Shown one piece after another: positions 7,517 through 17,116 of a DNA stretch of 64,000 nt. A program made the position numbers and the translations under genes. The DNA lies in contig NZ_RCZE01000002.1 of the NCBI RefSeq assembly GCF_006438915.1, forward strand, positions 604,611-668,610, written 5' to 3'. Numbering within the stretch: position 1 is the stretch's first letter; every line of letters starts with the position of its first letter. Under the pieces are notes generated by a model. The model searched no databases and was not told the DNA's origin. It saw nothing but the letters and a program-made list of their open reading frames with translations. The DNA is from Pseudomonas arsenicoxydans (GTDB lineage Bacteria > Pseudomonadota > Gammaproteobacteria > Pseudomonadales > Pseudomonadaceae).

Positions 7517-8512
7517 TCAGGTATCCAGATTTCCCGCCAGGAACTGTTTCAGACGCTGGCGCATCACCGTCCCCTGATTCCCCAGACAACCGATCGACGA
7601 CCCGGCCAGGCTTTCCTGAGCCAGTTCCGACGCATCACCGGCGAGCAACAACTGACAATCCAGGCTCATGGCCAGACGATTTAGCAGCCGAGGCAATTCT
7701 GCGGTCGGCGCGTGATTGGACACCAACACCAAGGCCTGGGGTTTGACCCGCTCACAGATCAGAGTCAACTCATCGAAGGGCTGACCAATCGCCAGCAACT
7801 GAATCGCCGAATCAACGCTGCTCAAGTACAACGCGGTGACCAGAATTTCCAGTTCACGGGCCTGGTCGGCCAAGGCGCAGACGATGATCCGACGCGGCTG
7901 CATGACACGCACCAGCAGCAGCCGTTGCAACACGCGAGAACGCAGAAAGCCGTCCAGAAATAGCCATTTGCTGGTCAGGCCGAAGGCTTCATTGTGGTGC
8001 AGCAATTGCTTCCAGAGCGGCAGCAATATGTCCTCGAACACCACTGAGAGCGGGTAGCTGGAGAAGATCTGCCCATAAACCTGCTCCAGCTGAACCTCGT
8101 CAAAGGCCTTCACCGCGGCCAGGACTTGTTCCTGCCATTGCTCATAGTCAGCGTGAACGAGTTCGTTGGGGATGATATGTGCCAGCGTCTTGAGCGGTTC
8201 GATCTTGGCCAGAATCTTGCCAACCTTGCTGACCGCGACGCCGCGCTCGACCCAGCCAAGGATGCTGCGAACGCGCTCGATATCGGCCATCGAGTACAAG
8301 CGGTGCCCACTTTCAGTGCGCGTGGGCTGGATCAGACCATAACGCCGCTCCCAGGCCCGCAGCGTAACCGGATTGATACCTGTCAGCCGCGCCACCTCGC
8401 GAATAGGAAAGAGTTCTTCCCGATCCAGGGAAACATTCGATTGCGGGACAGAAGTAGCGTCAGTCTGGACAGGCATCGGATCGTCGACGTCCACAAGCAA
8501 ATTGGATCCCAT
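7517..8512 (-). CDS. MerR-family regulator, class II LitR-like (no cobalamin motif)
   Basis: A 331-residue regulator. Residues 35-80 are the MerR winged helix (FPIREVARLTGINPVTLRAW, then RRYGL and the HRLYS wing). Residues 115-200 match the helical bundle and 205-325 the Rossmann half of the B12-binding module of LitR/CarH light regulators. The cobalamin motif DxHxxG is degenerate: residues 216-221 read DQAREL, so the His ligand is missing. Relatives of this class in P. putida act in light responses with a LOV partner instead of binding AdoCbl. GGAGGAG precedes the ATG. It faces the LOV/PilZ-like pair and is divergent from the pterin-side genes, a good position to control both. Confidence 0.8.
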   Translation of the reverse strand: MGSNLLVDVDDPMPVQTDATSVPQSNVSLDREELFPIREVARLTGINPVTLRAWERRYGLIQPTRTESGHRLYSMADIERVRSILGWVERGVAVSKVGKILAKIEPLKTLAHIIPNELVHADYEQWQEQVLAAVKAFDEVQLEQVYGQIFSSYPLSVVFEDILLPLWKQLLHHNEAFGLTSKWLFLDGFLRSRVLQRLLLVRVMQPRRIIVCALADQARELEILVTALYLSSVDSAIQLLAIGQPFDELTLICERVKPQALVLVSNHAPTAELPRLLNRLAMSLDCQLLLAGDASELAQESLAGSSIGCLGNQGTVMRQRLKQFLAGNLDT

Positions 8513-8686
8513 TTTAACTCTCCTCCCCCCCGACTGTTCAAGGAGTTAATAATAGACAGACGCCTCTGGTGAAATATTCATAATCAGGAATAATCCTTGC
8601 TTGTCTCAAGTCGCAGCCCACCACCCCGGTGCTGTGCCTGGCGAAACGCCTACCCGGTGTAACGCAAACGTCTACGGAGATACATG
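8513..8686. promoter_or_regulatory. Divergent intergenic region, MerR and monooxygenase-like gene
   Basis: About 170 bases between two divergent genes must hold both promoters. An AT-rich part (8547-8595, with TTAATAATAG and AATATTCATAATC) is the likely core. CTTG and CAAG, seven bases apart near 8597-8611, form an inverted repeat that could be an operator. MerR proteins bind such spacers, so autoregulation and control of the rightward genes is plausible, but the operator is not proven. Confidence 0.35.
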
Positions 8687-9256
8687 ATGTCTACCTCACC
8701 CGTCACGCTGATGGTTGCGCGCCGCGTTGCCGAAGGGCGCTATCAGGACTTAATGCTCTGGTTGCGCGAAGGCGAACAACTGGCCACCGATTTTCCCGGT
8801 TATCTCGGCTCTGGCGTGCTCGCTCCGCCGCCCGACGATGACGAATTCCAGATTATTTTCCGCTTTGCCAATGAGCAGACCATGCACGCCTGGGAACACT
8901 CTGCCTCGCGCACGGCCTGGCTGGCGCGCGGCAGCGACTTGTTTGCCCACAAGACGGAACATCGCGTCAGCGGCATCGAAGGCTGGTTCGGCGCAGTCGG
9001 TCAGCGCCCGCCACGCTGGAAACAGGCCGTGGCGATCTGGTTGGCTTTCTTTCCGGTGTCCCTGTTGTTCAACTTTGTCCTGGGGCCTTTGCTGAACGAA
9101 GTGAGCCTGCTGCCACGGGTGCTTGTCAGCACGCTGTGCCTGACGCCGTTGATGGTCTACTTCTTCATTCCTTTGTCGACCCGTCTGCTGGCCAACTGGC
9201 TGAACAGCACGCCGGCACGACCATTGACCGTCCAGCCTTCCACACAGAACCGCTAA
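8687..9256 (+). CDS. ABM-domain membrane protein (antibiotic biosynthesis monooxygenase-like)
   Basis: About 190 residues. Residues 5-100 form an antibiotic biosynthesis monooxygenase (dimeric alpha/beta barrel) domain with MLWLREGEQLATDFPGYLG and FRFANEQTMHAWEHS. Two membrane helices follow, AIWLAFFPVSLLFNFVLG and a second from VLVSTLCL to RLLANWL. ATG occurs at 8684 and 8687; GGAG in ACGGAGATAC is 7 bases from the second and 4 from the first, so I choose the second. Proteins of this two-part type are common next to light- or stress-regulated genes in Pseudomonas, but no reaction has been shown. Its position opposite the MerR gene suggests it is a target. Confidence 0.7.
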   Translation: MSTSPVTLMVARRVAEGRYQDLMLWLREGEQLATDFPGYLGSGVLAPPPDDDEFQIIFRFANEQTMHAWEHSASRTAWLARGSDLFAHKTEHRVSGIEGWFGAVGQRPPRWKQAVAIWLAFFPVSLLFNFVLGPLLNEVSLLPRVLVSTLCLTPLMVYFFIPLSTRLLANWLNSTPARPLTVQPSTQNR

Positions 9257-9327
9257 GCCGTCACCAACCTAGGTACACGCCTCCCGTCGCTGGTATAGTT
9301 TTGCCCTTACCGCGACGCGAGCCGTTC

Positions 9328-10038
9328 ATGACCTCTTCCGCAGCCCCAATCCTCATCACCGGTGCCGGCCAGCGTGTCGGCCTGCATTGTGCGCAGCGTT
9401 TGATTGAAGACGGCCATCGGGTCATCTTCAGCTACCGCAGCGAACGCCCCGGCGTCCAGGCATTGCGCGATCTGGGCGCTATCGCAGTGTTTGCTGATTT
9501 TTCCACTGAGACTGGAATCCTCGCGTTCATTGCCGATCTGAAAACCCACACCGACAGCCTGCGGGCGATTGTCCACAACGCCTCCGAATGGCTGAGCGAA
9601 ACGCCGGACAACGACGCCGCCGCCTTCACCCGCATGTTCAGCGTGCACATGCTTGCGCCCTACCTGATCAACCTGCACTGTGCCGACTTGCTGCAACGCT
9701 CACACCCGGCGGACATTGTGCACATCAGCGATGACGTGACCCGCAAGGGCAGCAGCCGGCACATCGCCTACTGCGCCAGCAAAGCCGGGCTCGACAGCCT
9801 GACCCTGTCCTTCGCCGCGAAATACGCGCCGACAATCAAGGTCAACGGTATCGCGCCCGCCCTGCTAATGTTCAACCCCGAGGACGACGCGGCTTACCGC
9901 GCCAAGGCGCTGGCCAAGTCCGCGCTGGGCATCGAGCCTGGCAGCGAAGTGATTTACCAGAGCCTGCGCTACTTGCTCGACAACCCCTATGTCACCGGCA
10001 CCACCCTGACCGTCAATGGCGGAAGGCACATCAAATAA
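9328..10038 (+). CDS. folM: Dihydromonapterin reductase
   Basis: A 236-residue SDR enzyme. It starts MTSSAAPILITGAGQRVGLH, where GxxxRxG (GAGQRVG) replaces the usual TGxxxGxG, as in pteridine reductases and FolM. The active site YCASKAG carries the Tyr and Lys. FolM reduces dihydromonapterin to tetrahydromonapterin, the pterin cofactor of phenylalanine hydroxylase in Pseudomonas. The upstream frame back to 9136 overlaps the previous gene and is not used. The gene is 21 bp before folE and co-directional with folX, which makes the matching precursor. TATAGT at 9293-9298 may be its -10 box. Confidence 0.85.
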   Translation: MTSSAAPILITGAGQRVGLHCAQRLIEDGHRVIFSYRSERPGVQALRDLGAIAVFADFSTETGILAFIADLKTHTDSLRAIVHNASEWLSETPDNDAAAFTRMFSVHMLAPYLINLHCADLLQRSHPADIVHISDDVTRKGSSRHIAYCASKAGLDSLTLSFAAKYAPTIKVNGIAPALLMFNPEDDAAYRAKALAKSALGIEPGSEVIYQSLRYLLDNPYVTGTTLTVNGGRHIK

Positions 10039-10059
10039 GATGCCCCGCGAGGATGTTCC

Positions 10060-10638
10060 ATGACGCTAATCCTGCCCCAGAACGCGCTGTCCCAAAGCTA
10101 CCGCGAGATCCTCATCGGTCTCGGTGAAAACCCGGATCGCGAAGGCCTGATCGACACCCCGGCGCGCGCGGCCAAAGCCATGCAGTACCTCTGCCATGGT
10201 TACGAACAAAGTGTCGACGAGATCGTCAACGGCGCGCTGTTCGCCTCTGACAACGATGAAATGGTCATCGTCGACAACATCGAGCTGTACTCGCTCTGCG
10301 AACATCACCTGCTGCCCTTCATCGGCAAGGCCCATGTGGCTTATATTCCAACCGGCAAGGTGCTGGGCCTGTCGAAAATTGCGCGGCTGGTGGACATGTT
10401 TGCCCGTCGCCTGCAAATCCAGGAAAACCTCACCCGGCAAATCGCCGATGCGGTGCAACAGGTGACCGGCGCGGCAGGCGTCGCGGTGGTCATCGAAGCC
10501 AAACACATGTGCATGATGATGCGCGGTGTCGAGAAACAGAATTCAACCATGAACACCTCGGTGATGCTCGGCGCCTTCCGCGAGTCGAGCAACACCCGTC
10601 AGGAGTTCTTGCAATTGATTGGACGGAGCACGTCGTAA
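10060..10638 (+). CDS. folE: GTP cyclohydrolase I
   Basis: A 192-residue GTP cyclohydrolase I, converting GTP to 7,8-dihydroneopterin triphosphate, the first step of folate and pterin synthesis. The zinc ligands are present: Cys80 and His83 in [10 protein letters not shown] and Cys151 in [31 protein letters not shown] is the conserved substrate helix. The stop codon overlaps the folX start (TAATG). The setting with folX and folM indicates that this copy supplies tetrahydromonapterin; Pseudomonas usually has further folE copies for folate. Confidence 0.95.
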   Translation: MTLILPQNALSQSYREILIGLGENPDREGLIDTPARAAKAMQYLCHGYEQSVDEIVNGALFASDNDEMVIVDNIELYSLCEHHLLPFIGKAHVAYIPTGKVLGLSKIARLVDMFARRLQIQENLTRQIADAVQQVTGAAGVAVVIEAKHMCMMMRGVEKQNSTMNTSVMLGAFRESSNTRQEFLQLIGRSTS

Positions 10639-11009
10639 TGCCACAACTTCAACCAGGCATGGCACGCATCCGGGTCAAGGACCTGTGCCTGCGGACCTTC
10701 ATCGGAATCAACGAGGATGAAATCCTCAACAAGCAGGATGTACTGATCAACCTGACCATCCTGTATGCGGCCCAGGAAGCGGTGCGCGATAACGACATCG
10801 ATCACGCGCTGAACTACCGCACCATCACCAAGGCAATCATCGCCCATGTTGAAGGCAATCGCTTTGCGCTGCTGGAACGCCTGACCCAGGAAATCCTCGA
10901 TCTGGTCATGGCCAACACGTCGGTGCTGTACGCCGAGGTTGAAGTCGATAAACCTCACGCCCTGCGATTCGCCGAATCGGTGTCGATTACCCTGGCGGCG
11001 AGCCGCTGA
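10638..11009 (+). CDS. folX: Dihydroneopterin triphosphate 2'-epimerase
   Basis: A 123-residue FolB/FolX family protein. The order folE-folX-folM and the N-terminal [20 protein letters not shown] point to the epimerase FolX instead of the aldolase FolB. Visible family motifs are [19 protein letters not shown] and the conserved [11 protein letters not shown]. It turns dihydroneopterin triphosphate into dihydromonapterin triphosphate. The ATG overlaps the folE stop by one base, so the two are coupled. The frame that opens at 10509 inside folE is not a real start. Confidence 0.9.
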   Translation: MPQLQPGMARIRVKDLCLRTFIGINEDEILNKQDVLINLTILYAAQEAVRDNDIDHALNYRTITKAIIAHVEGNRFALLERLTQEILDLVMANTSVLYAEVEVDKPHALRFAESVSITLAASR

Positions 11010-11077
11010 CCGCGTCTGGCGCATTGGTCGTCAGACTTTTATCATCCGCGTCACGATTTGACCGCACAGAGCCCGCC

Positions 11078-11374
11078 ATGAACGATCAACAACGCCTGGA
11101 ACTTGAAGCCGCCGCCTTTCGCCGGCTGGTGGCCCATCTGGACAGCCGCAAGGATGTACAGAACATTGACCTGATGAACCTCTCCGGTTTCTGCCGCAAC
11201 TGCCTGTCCAAGTGGTACAAGGCCGCGGCCGACGAACGCCAGATCGACGTCAGCCTCGATGACGCCCGCGAAGTGGTTTACGGCATGCCGTACGCCGAAT
11301 GGAAAGCCCAATACCAGCAAGAAGCCAGCGCCGAACAACAAGCGGCGTTCGCCAAAGGAAAACCCAATGAGTGA
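11078..11374 (+). CDS. DUF1244 domain protein
   Basis: A 98-residue DUF1244 protein. The start MNDQQRLELEAAAFRRL is chosen over an ATG-poor 18-residue extension. NLSGFCRNCLSKWYKAAA with its CxxC is the family's hallmark and may bind metal. DAREVVYGMPYAEWKAQYQ follows. Function is unknown across the family. It follows folX at 68 bp and its 3' end overlaps the HopJ gene by 8 bp, a conserved pairing in Pseudomonas. Confidence 0.85.
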   Translation: MNDQQRLELEAAAFRRLVAHLDSRKDVQNIDLMNLSGFCRNCLSKWYKAAADERQIDVSLDDAREVVYGMPYAEWKAQYQQEASAEQQAAFAKGKPNE

Positions 11375-11705
11375 TTTGAACACCCTGCGCGCCAGCCTCA
11401 AGAGCGGCGAACACGTCTTTGCCGACACCCTGGCCTTCATCGCCGCCAATTACGACTATCAGCCCCAAGCCTTCAACAACGGTGGCGTAGAAAACGCCGC
11501 AGGTCAGAACGAAGGTTCGTGCAAGACCCTGGGTCTGGCGCTGCTGGAAGGTCTGAACGATGAAGAAGCGCTGCTGGCGTTTGGCGAGCATTACCGCTCG
11601 GTGGTGGCAACGCCTGAAGGCAGCGACCACGGCAATATCCGCGCGCTGATTGCCCATGGGTTGGCAGGCGTGAAGTTCACTCAGCAACCACTGACTCGCC
11701 GCTGA
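11367..11705 (+). CDS. HopJ type III effector family protein
   Basis: A 112-residue HopJ-family protein starting MSDLNTLRASLKSGEHVFAD. The conserved FIAANYDYQPQAFNNGG and ENAAGQNEGSCKTLGLALL are present, with HGNIRALI near the end. The family was named after a P. syringae candidate effector, but it is widespread in non-pathogens and chromosomal, without a type III secretion promoter or chaperone here. A housekeeping role is more likely than secretion. Start ATGAGTGA overlaps the DUF1244 stop, so translation is probably coupled. Confidence 0.85.
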   Translation: MSDLNTLRASLKSGEHVFADTLAFIAANYDYQPQAFNNGGVENAAGQNEGSCKTLGLALLEGLNDEEALLAFGEHYRSVVATPEGSDHGNIRALIAHGLAGVKFTQQPLTRR

Positions 11706-11723
11706 TTTACGGCTGATACGAAA

Positions 11724-11822
11724 CCTGTGGCGAGGGAGCTTGCTCCCGCTGGACTGCGTAGCGGTCCCTCTTTTTTTGGGGCCGCTGCGCGACCCAGCGG
11801 GAGCAAGCTCCCTCGCCACAGG
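11724..11822. repeat. REPIN (REP doublet, GTGGCGAGGGAGC type)
   Basis: Two 29-base REP palindromes in inverse orientation, 11724-11752 and 11794-11822, separated by 41 bases. The outer parts CCTGTGGCGAGGGAGC and its complement match perfectly, so the transcript can fold into a long hairpin. The unit has the fluorescens-group REP head and an internal GC-rich variable part with a T-run. It lies between the HopJ gene and the aminotransferase and may end transcription. Confidence 0.9.
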
Positions 11823-11960
11823 CCGCGCTTCACCTGCCCATCTCCTGTTCGCACACATCCCGACTTTTAAGATTGACCCGGCGACTTTATTTCGTTTGCC
11901 GGGCACCGCTGCTCACGGCTTAGATAAAAAGAAGCATCCCTTCTTCAGAGTCGGTCATCC

Positions 11961-13211
11961 ATGAGCAGCGAATCCATCAGCCGGTCGATCAACATCGTTC
12001 ATCCTGTCACGCTCAGCCACGGCAAAAATGCCGAGGTCTGGGACACCGATGGCAAACGCTACATCGACTTCGTCGGTGGCATCGGCGTGCTGAACCTCGG
12101 CCATTGCCACCCGCGCATCGTCGACGCCATTCGCGAACAAGCCACCCGCCTGACCCACTACGCGTTCAACGCCGCCCCGCATGTGCCCTACCTCGAACTG
12201 ATGGAACGCCTGACCGCGTTCATCCCGGTGAATTACCCGGTCAGCGGCATGCTCACCAACAGCGGCGCGGAAGCGGCGGAAAACGCCCTGAAGATCGTCC
12301 GTGGCGCCACCGGCCGCACCGCCGTGATCGCCTTCGACAGCGCCTTCCACGGCCGCACCCTCGCCACCCTCAACCTCAACGGCAAGGTCGCCCCCTACAA
12401 ACAGAAAGTCGGCGTGCTTCCCGGCCCGGTGTTTCACTTGCCCTACCCGAGCAAGGACAACGGCGTGACCTGCGCCGAAGCGCTGAAGGCCATGGACCGA
12501 CTGTTCAGCGTCGAGATCGACGTTGAAGACGTGGCGTGTTTTATTGTTGAACCGGTGCAGGGTGAAGCAGGCTTCCTGGCGATGGACGTCGAGTTCGCCC
12601 AAGCGCTGCGCACGTTCTGTGATGAAAAGAACATCCTGCTGATCGTCGATGAAATCCAGTCTGGCTTCGGCCGCACCGGCGAGCGCTTTGCGTTTTCGCG
12701 GCTGGGCATTGAGCCGGATTTGATCCTGCTGGGCAAAAGCATTGCCGGTGGCGTGCCGCTGGGTGCGGTGGTCGGGCGCAAGGCATTGCTCGACACGTTG
12801 CCCAAGGGCGGTCTGGGCGGGACTTACTCGGGCAATCCCATCGCCTGCGCCGCCGGGCTGGCGACACTGGACGAAATGACGGATGCCAACCTGCAAGCCT
12901 GGGGCGCGCAACAGGAAGAAGCGATCGTCAGCCGTTACCACGCCTGGCATGACAGCAAACTTTCACCTTACCTGGGGCGCTTGACCGGCGTTGGCGCGAT
13001 GCGCGGCATTGAACTGGCCAATGCCGATGGCACACCGGCGCCGGCCCAGTTGACGCAACTGCTGGCGTTAGCCCGGGAGGCAGGCTTGCTGCTGATGCCC
13101 AGCGGCAAGTCGCGCCACATCATCCGCCTGCTGGCGCCGCTGACCACCGAAGCCTCGGTGCTGGAGGAAGGGCTGGACATCCTTGAGGCCTGCCTGAAAA
13201 AACTGGACTGA
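11961..13211 (+). CDS. Class III aminotransferase, probable 2-aminoadipate or GABA type
   Basis: A 416-residue PLP aminotransferase of the class III (ornithine/GABA) group. TNSGAEAAENALK, the Asp of LLIVDEIQSGFGRTG and the PLP lysine in LLGKSIAGGVPLG are all present. The best match by memory is the P. putida 2-aminoadipate transaminase of the D-lysine route (PP_4108), but GABA or another omega-amino acid cannot be excluded. No other lysine catabolic gene is adjacent. It follows a REPIN and ends at a bidirectional terminator shared with trxB. There is no good ribosome site; the sequence before the ATG is AGAGTCGGTCATCC. Confidence 0.75.
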   Translation: MSSESISRSINIVHPVTLSHGKNAEVWDTDGKRYIDFVGGIGVLNLGHCHPRIVDAIREQATRLTHYAFNAAPHVPYLELMERLTAFIPVNYPVSGMLTNSGAEAAENALKIVRGATGRTAVIAFDSAFHGRTLATLNLNGKVAPYKQKVGVLPGPVFHLPYPSKDNGVTCAEALKAMDRLFSVEIDVEDVACFIVEPVQGEAGFLAMDVEFAQALRTFCDEKNILLIVDEIQSGFGRTGERFAFSRLGIEPDLILLGKSIAGGVPLGAVVGRKALLDTLPKGGLGGTYSGNPIACAAGLATLDEMTDANLQAWGAQQEEAIVSRYHAWHDSKLSPYLGRLTGVGAMRGIELANADGTPAPAQLTQLLALAREAGLLLMPSGKSRHIIRLLAPLTTEASVLEEGLDILEACLKKLD

Positions 13212-13225
13212 ACCCAAAATCGAGG

Positions 13226-13254
13226 AAAAAAAAACCGGCCGAGGCCGGTTTTTT
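13226..13254. terminator. Bidirectional terminator, aminotransferase and trxB
   Basis: AACCGGCC and GGCCGGTT (13233-13240 and 13243-13250) form a stem with a 2-base spacer, flanked by an A-run on the left and a T-run on the right. It ends the plus-strand aminotransferase and the minus-strand trxB transcripts. Confidence 0.85.
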
Positions 13255-13267
13255 CATTTCAACGATC

Positions 13268-14543
<1,276 letters not shown>

Positions 14544-15299
14544 ATGCCCGCACCCGTCCTGTCTGGACCGCAATACTTGCGCGAAGGCCTCAAGTTGGTC
14601 CTCAGCCCCAGCCTGCGTTTATTCGTGTTGTTGCCGCTGGCCATCAACCTGGTGCTGTTCGTCGGATTGATTTACCTGGCCGGCCATCAATTTAGTCTGT
14701 GGGTCGATACGCTGATGCCCACCCTCCCCGACTGGCTGAGTTTTCTCAGTTACATTCTCTGGCCGATTTTTGTGGTGCTGGTGGTGCTGATGGTGTTTTT
14801 CACCTTCACCATGCTCGCCAACGTCATCGCCGCCCCCTTCAACGGCTTCCTCGCGGAGAAAGTCGAAGTGGTGGTACGCGGCACCGACGATTTCCCGTCC
14901 TTCAGCTGGGGCGAACTGATCGCCATGATCCCGCGCACCCTGTCCCGGGAGATGCGCAAACTCGGCTACTTCCTGCCCCGGGCGCTCGGGCTGTTCATTC
15001 TCTCCTTCATCCCCGTGGTGAACATCATCGCCGCGCCGCTGTGGCTGCTGTTCGGGGTGTGGATGATGGCGATCCAATACATCGACTACCCCGCGGATAA
15101 CCACAAGCTGGGCTGGAACGAAATGCTCGCCTGGTTGCGGCAGAAGCGCTGGCAGAGCATGAGCTTTGGCGGGATCGTCTATCTGGTGCTGCTGATTCCG
15201 GTGGTCAACATTTTGATGATGCCGGCGGCTGTGGCGGGGGCAACATTGTTTTGGGTGAGGGAGCGTGGAGCTGACACGCTGGAACGAAGCACCGCCTGA
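14544..15299 (+). CDS. cysZ: Sulfate transporter CysZ
   Basis: A 251-residue inner-membrane protein. Four to five hydrophobic segments are visible: [38 protein letters not shown], a pair near [20 protein letters not shown], and [34 protein letters not shown] is the conserved family segment. CysZ admits sulfate for assimilation, which fits the presence of cysD and cysNC 10 kb away in this window. GGAG stands 6 bases before the ATG. Divergent from trxB. Confidence 0.9.
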   Translation: MPAPVLSGPQYLREGLKLVLSPSLRLFVLLPLAINLVLFVGLIYLAGHQFSLWVDTLMPTLPDWLSFLSYILWPIFVVLVVLMVFFTFTMLANVIAAPFNGFLAEKVEVVVRGTDDFPSFSWGELIAMIPRTLSREMRKLGYFLPRALGLFILSFIPVVNIIAAPLWLLFGVWMMAIQYIDYPADNHKLGWNEMLAWLRQKRWQSMSFGGIVYLVLLIPVVNILMMPAAVAGATLFWVRERGADTLERSTA

Positions 15300-15454
15300 A
15301 CATCCGTATCTCTTGGTGAATATTTATAACCGGCTATTGCTGACAGTAGCCAATATCAGGAATGACGTATCCAATAAATCATGAGGTCCACCTGCATGAG
15401 AATTCTCATGCATCAAGGAAGAGACGTGACCTCAATTTATGGAGATTTTATTCA

Positions 15455-17044
15455 ATGCCATTACCCGCTCCCCCCCTCGCCTCTGCCGCAACGACAATCC
15501 ACACGACCGGAAATACTCCCGGCGAGCGCTTTGCCTGGGCCGGCCTGAGTCCGGCAGTACGCTATGCACAGCCTGTTGCCGGGGTCGCCTGCACCCTCAA
15601 CGAAAGCACGCGTATTCTCATCGACGATGAGCGCATCCGCCCGTTGGCGACACGATTGGCATTCGGGCTCGCCGTTGCCGCCGGTCTCAGCAAACCACCC
15701 GCCGTAATGCTCGCCTCAGGCAGTCCGCCGCAGAGTCGGGGGGATGTCGTGTTGAATATGTCTGCGCCTGATACGGCGCAAGTCCCGATACCCGCCAAAG
15801 GCCTGAACGAGGCCTACCGCATCGATATTACCGACGCCATTCGCGTCACCGCAAAAAACCCGGAAGCCATGGCCCGGGCATTGACGACCTTGCATAAAGC
15901 AGCACTGGTTTGCGCCACACTTGCCCCAGGAGTGGTCATTGACGCTCCTGCTTATGCCGAGCGCTCCGTTCTGCTTGATGTCGGGCGCAAGTATTACAGC
16001 CCTGAATGGATCAAAAACCTGCTGCGCGAGATGGCGTGGAACCAGCTCAACACGCTGTATCTTCACCTCACCGACAATGAGGGTGTTCGGATCGTGTTTC
16101 CTTCTCATCCAGACCTATCCAGTGCGGATGCCTGGAGCGTAGAGGAACTCAAAGAGATACTCGACACCGCTGCCTCGTACCACATCAACGTCATTCCCGG
16201 GATTGAATCGCCTGGGCATATGAATTTCATACTGCGCAACAAGCCCGAATTTCAACTGCACCTGAGCGATGGCACCGTTGTGCCCAAAGCGCTGGATTTC
16301 AGCCTTCCGGCCGCACGCCGCTTTGTCAAAGAGCTCCTCAAGGATGTGTTCCACATGTTTCCAGACTGCACCCATGTCAATCTGGAAGCCGACGAGTATT
16401 TCCTCGCTCCGATCACCCCCTACAACACGCCAAAACTGGCTGAATACGCACGGCAGGCTTCGGGAAAACCAGGCGCCAACTCGCGCGATGGCGTCCGACA
16501 ATTCGTCAATGAGCTGGCGGGTTTCGTGCGCGAGAATGGCAAGACTGCACGCATATGGAACGATGCCGTCGTTCAAGACAATCAAGTGATCCAGGTCGAT
16601 ACCGCCGTTGAAATACTTTGCTGGAGTATCTGGGGCAGCGTTCGCAGTGAGAAAAACGTACAAGCGCTGATCGATGCCGGGTACACCGTGCTCAATGCCC
16701 ACGGCGACTTCTACTTTGTCATCCGATCCGACTGGAGCAATCTGGTGGATCGCAAGCATTCGCCTTATGGACTTTACGATTTCTGGCGCCCCAACCATTT
16801 CATGGACAAGGCCGGTCAAAGCGTGACGATCATCGATTCAGTCCACCCTGCGATGAAAGGGGGAGGCATACAAATATGGGCCGATGAACCCGATTACCTG
16901 TCAGCTGAGAAAATCTGGTCGCATCTGATTCTATGGATGCAACCCATCGGGCAACGTTCATGGGGATCACCGCACGCGGCCAACACCATGAAGGAGGTGC
17001 AACCGATTACCCGTTCGGTTGCCTTCGCGCCACCGGAACGTTGA
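15455..17044 (+). CDS. GH20 beta-N-acetylhexosaminidase
   Basis: A glycoside hydrolase family 20 enzyme of 529 residues. The catalytic Asp-Glu pair is in HVNLEADEYFLAP (D313, E314 from this start), with the substrate-assisted mechanism expected. SVLLDVGRKYYSPEWIKNLL and NTLYLHLTDNEG mark the start of the barrel and IPGIESPGHMN the sugar-binding loop. The first 140 residues are the small GH20b domain. I choose this start because TGGAGA is 10 bases upstream; the ATG at 15362 has AGGA too close. No signal peptide or cell-wall domain is visible, so the enzyme may be cytoplasmic or exported by another route. Substrate could be chitobiose, peptidoglycan fragments or PNAG oligomers. Confidence 0.75.
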   Translation: MPLPAPPLASAATTIHTTGNTPGERFAWAGLSPAVRYAQPVAGVACTLNESTRILIDDERIRPLATRLAFGLAVAAGLSKPPAVMLASGSPPQSRGDVVLNMSAPDTAQVPIPAKGLNEAYRIDITDAIRVTAKNPEAMARALTTLHKAALVCATLAPGVVIDAPAYAERSVLLDVGRKYYSPEWIKNLLREMAWNQLNTLYLHLTDNEGVRIVFPSHPDLSSADAWSVEELKEILDTAASYHINVIPGIESPGHMNFILRNKPEFQLHLSDGTVVPKALDFSLPAARRFVKELLKDVFHMFPDCTHVNLEADEYFLAPITPYNTPKLAEYARQASGKPGANSRDGVRQFVNELAGFVRENGKTARIWNDAVVQDNQVIQVDTAVEILCWSIWGSVRSEKNVQALIDAGYTVLNAHGDFYFVIRSDWSNLVDRKHSPYGLYDFWRPNHFMDKAGQSVTIIDSVHPAMKGGGIQIWADEPDYLSAEKIWSHLILWMQPIGQRSWGSPHAANTMKEVQPITRSVAFAPPER

Positions 17045-17116
17045 TGACTGGCCGTATCTGCCGCCCCTAAGGGCCTCCGCGTCATAAATCCATCATCGAA
17101 ACGCAACAATGACGAC

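Noticed and set aside
11367..11705. HopJ as a secreted virulence effector
   Set aside because: No hrp box, chaperone or secretion cluster; gene is in a housekeeping context shared by non-pathogens.
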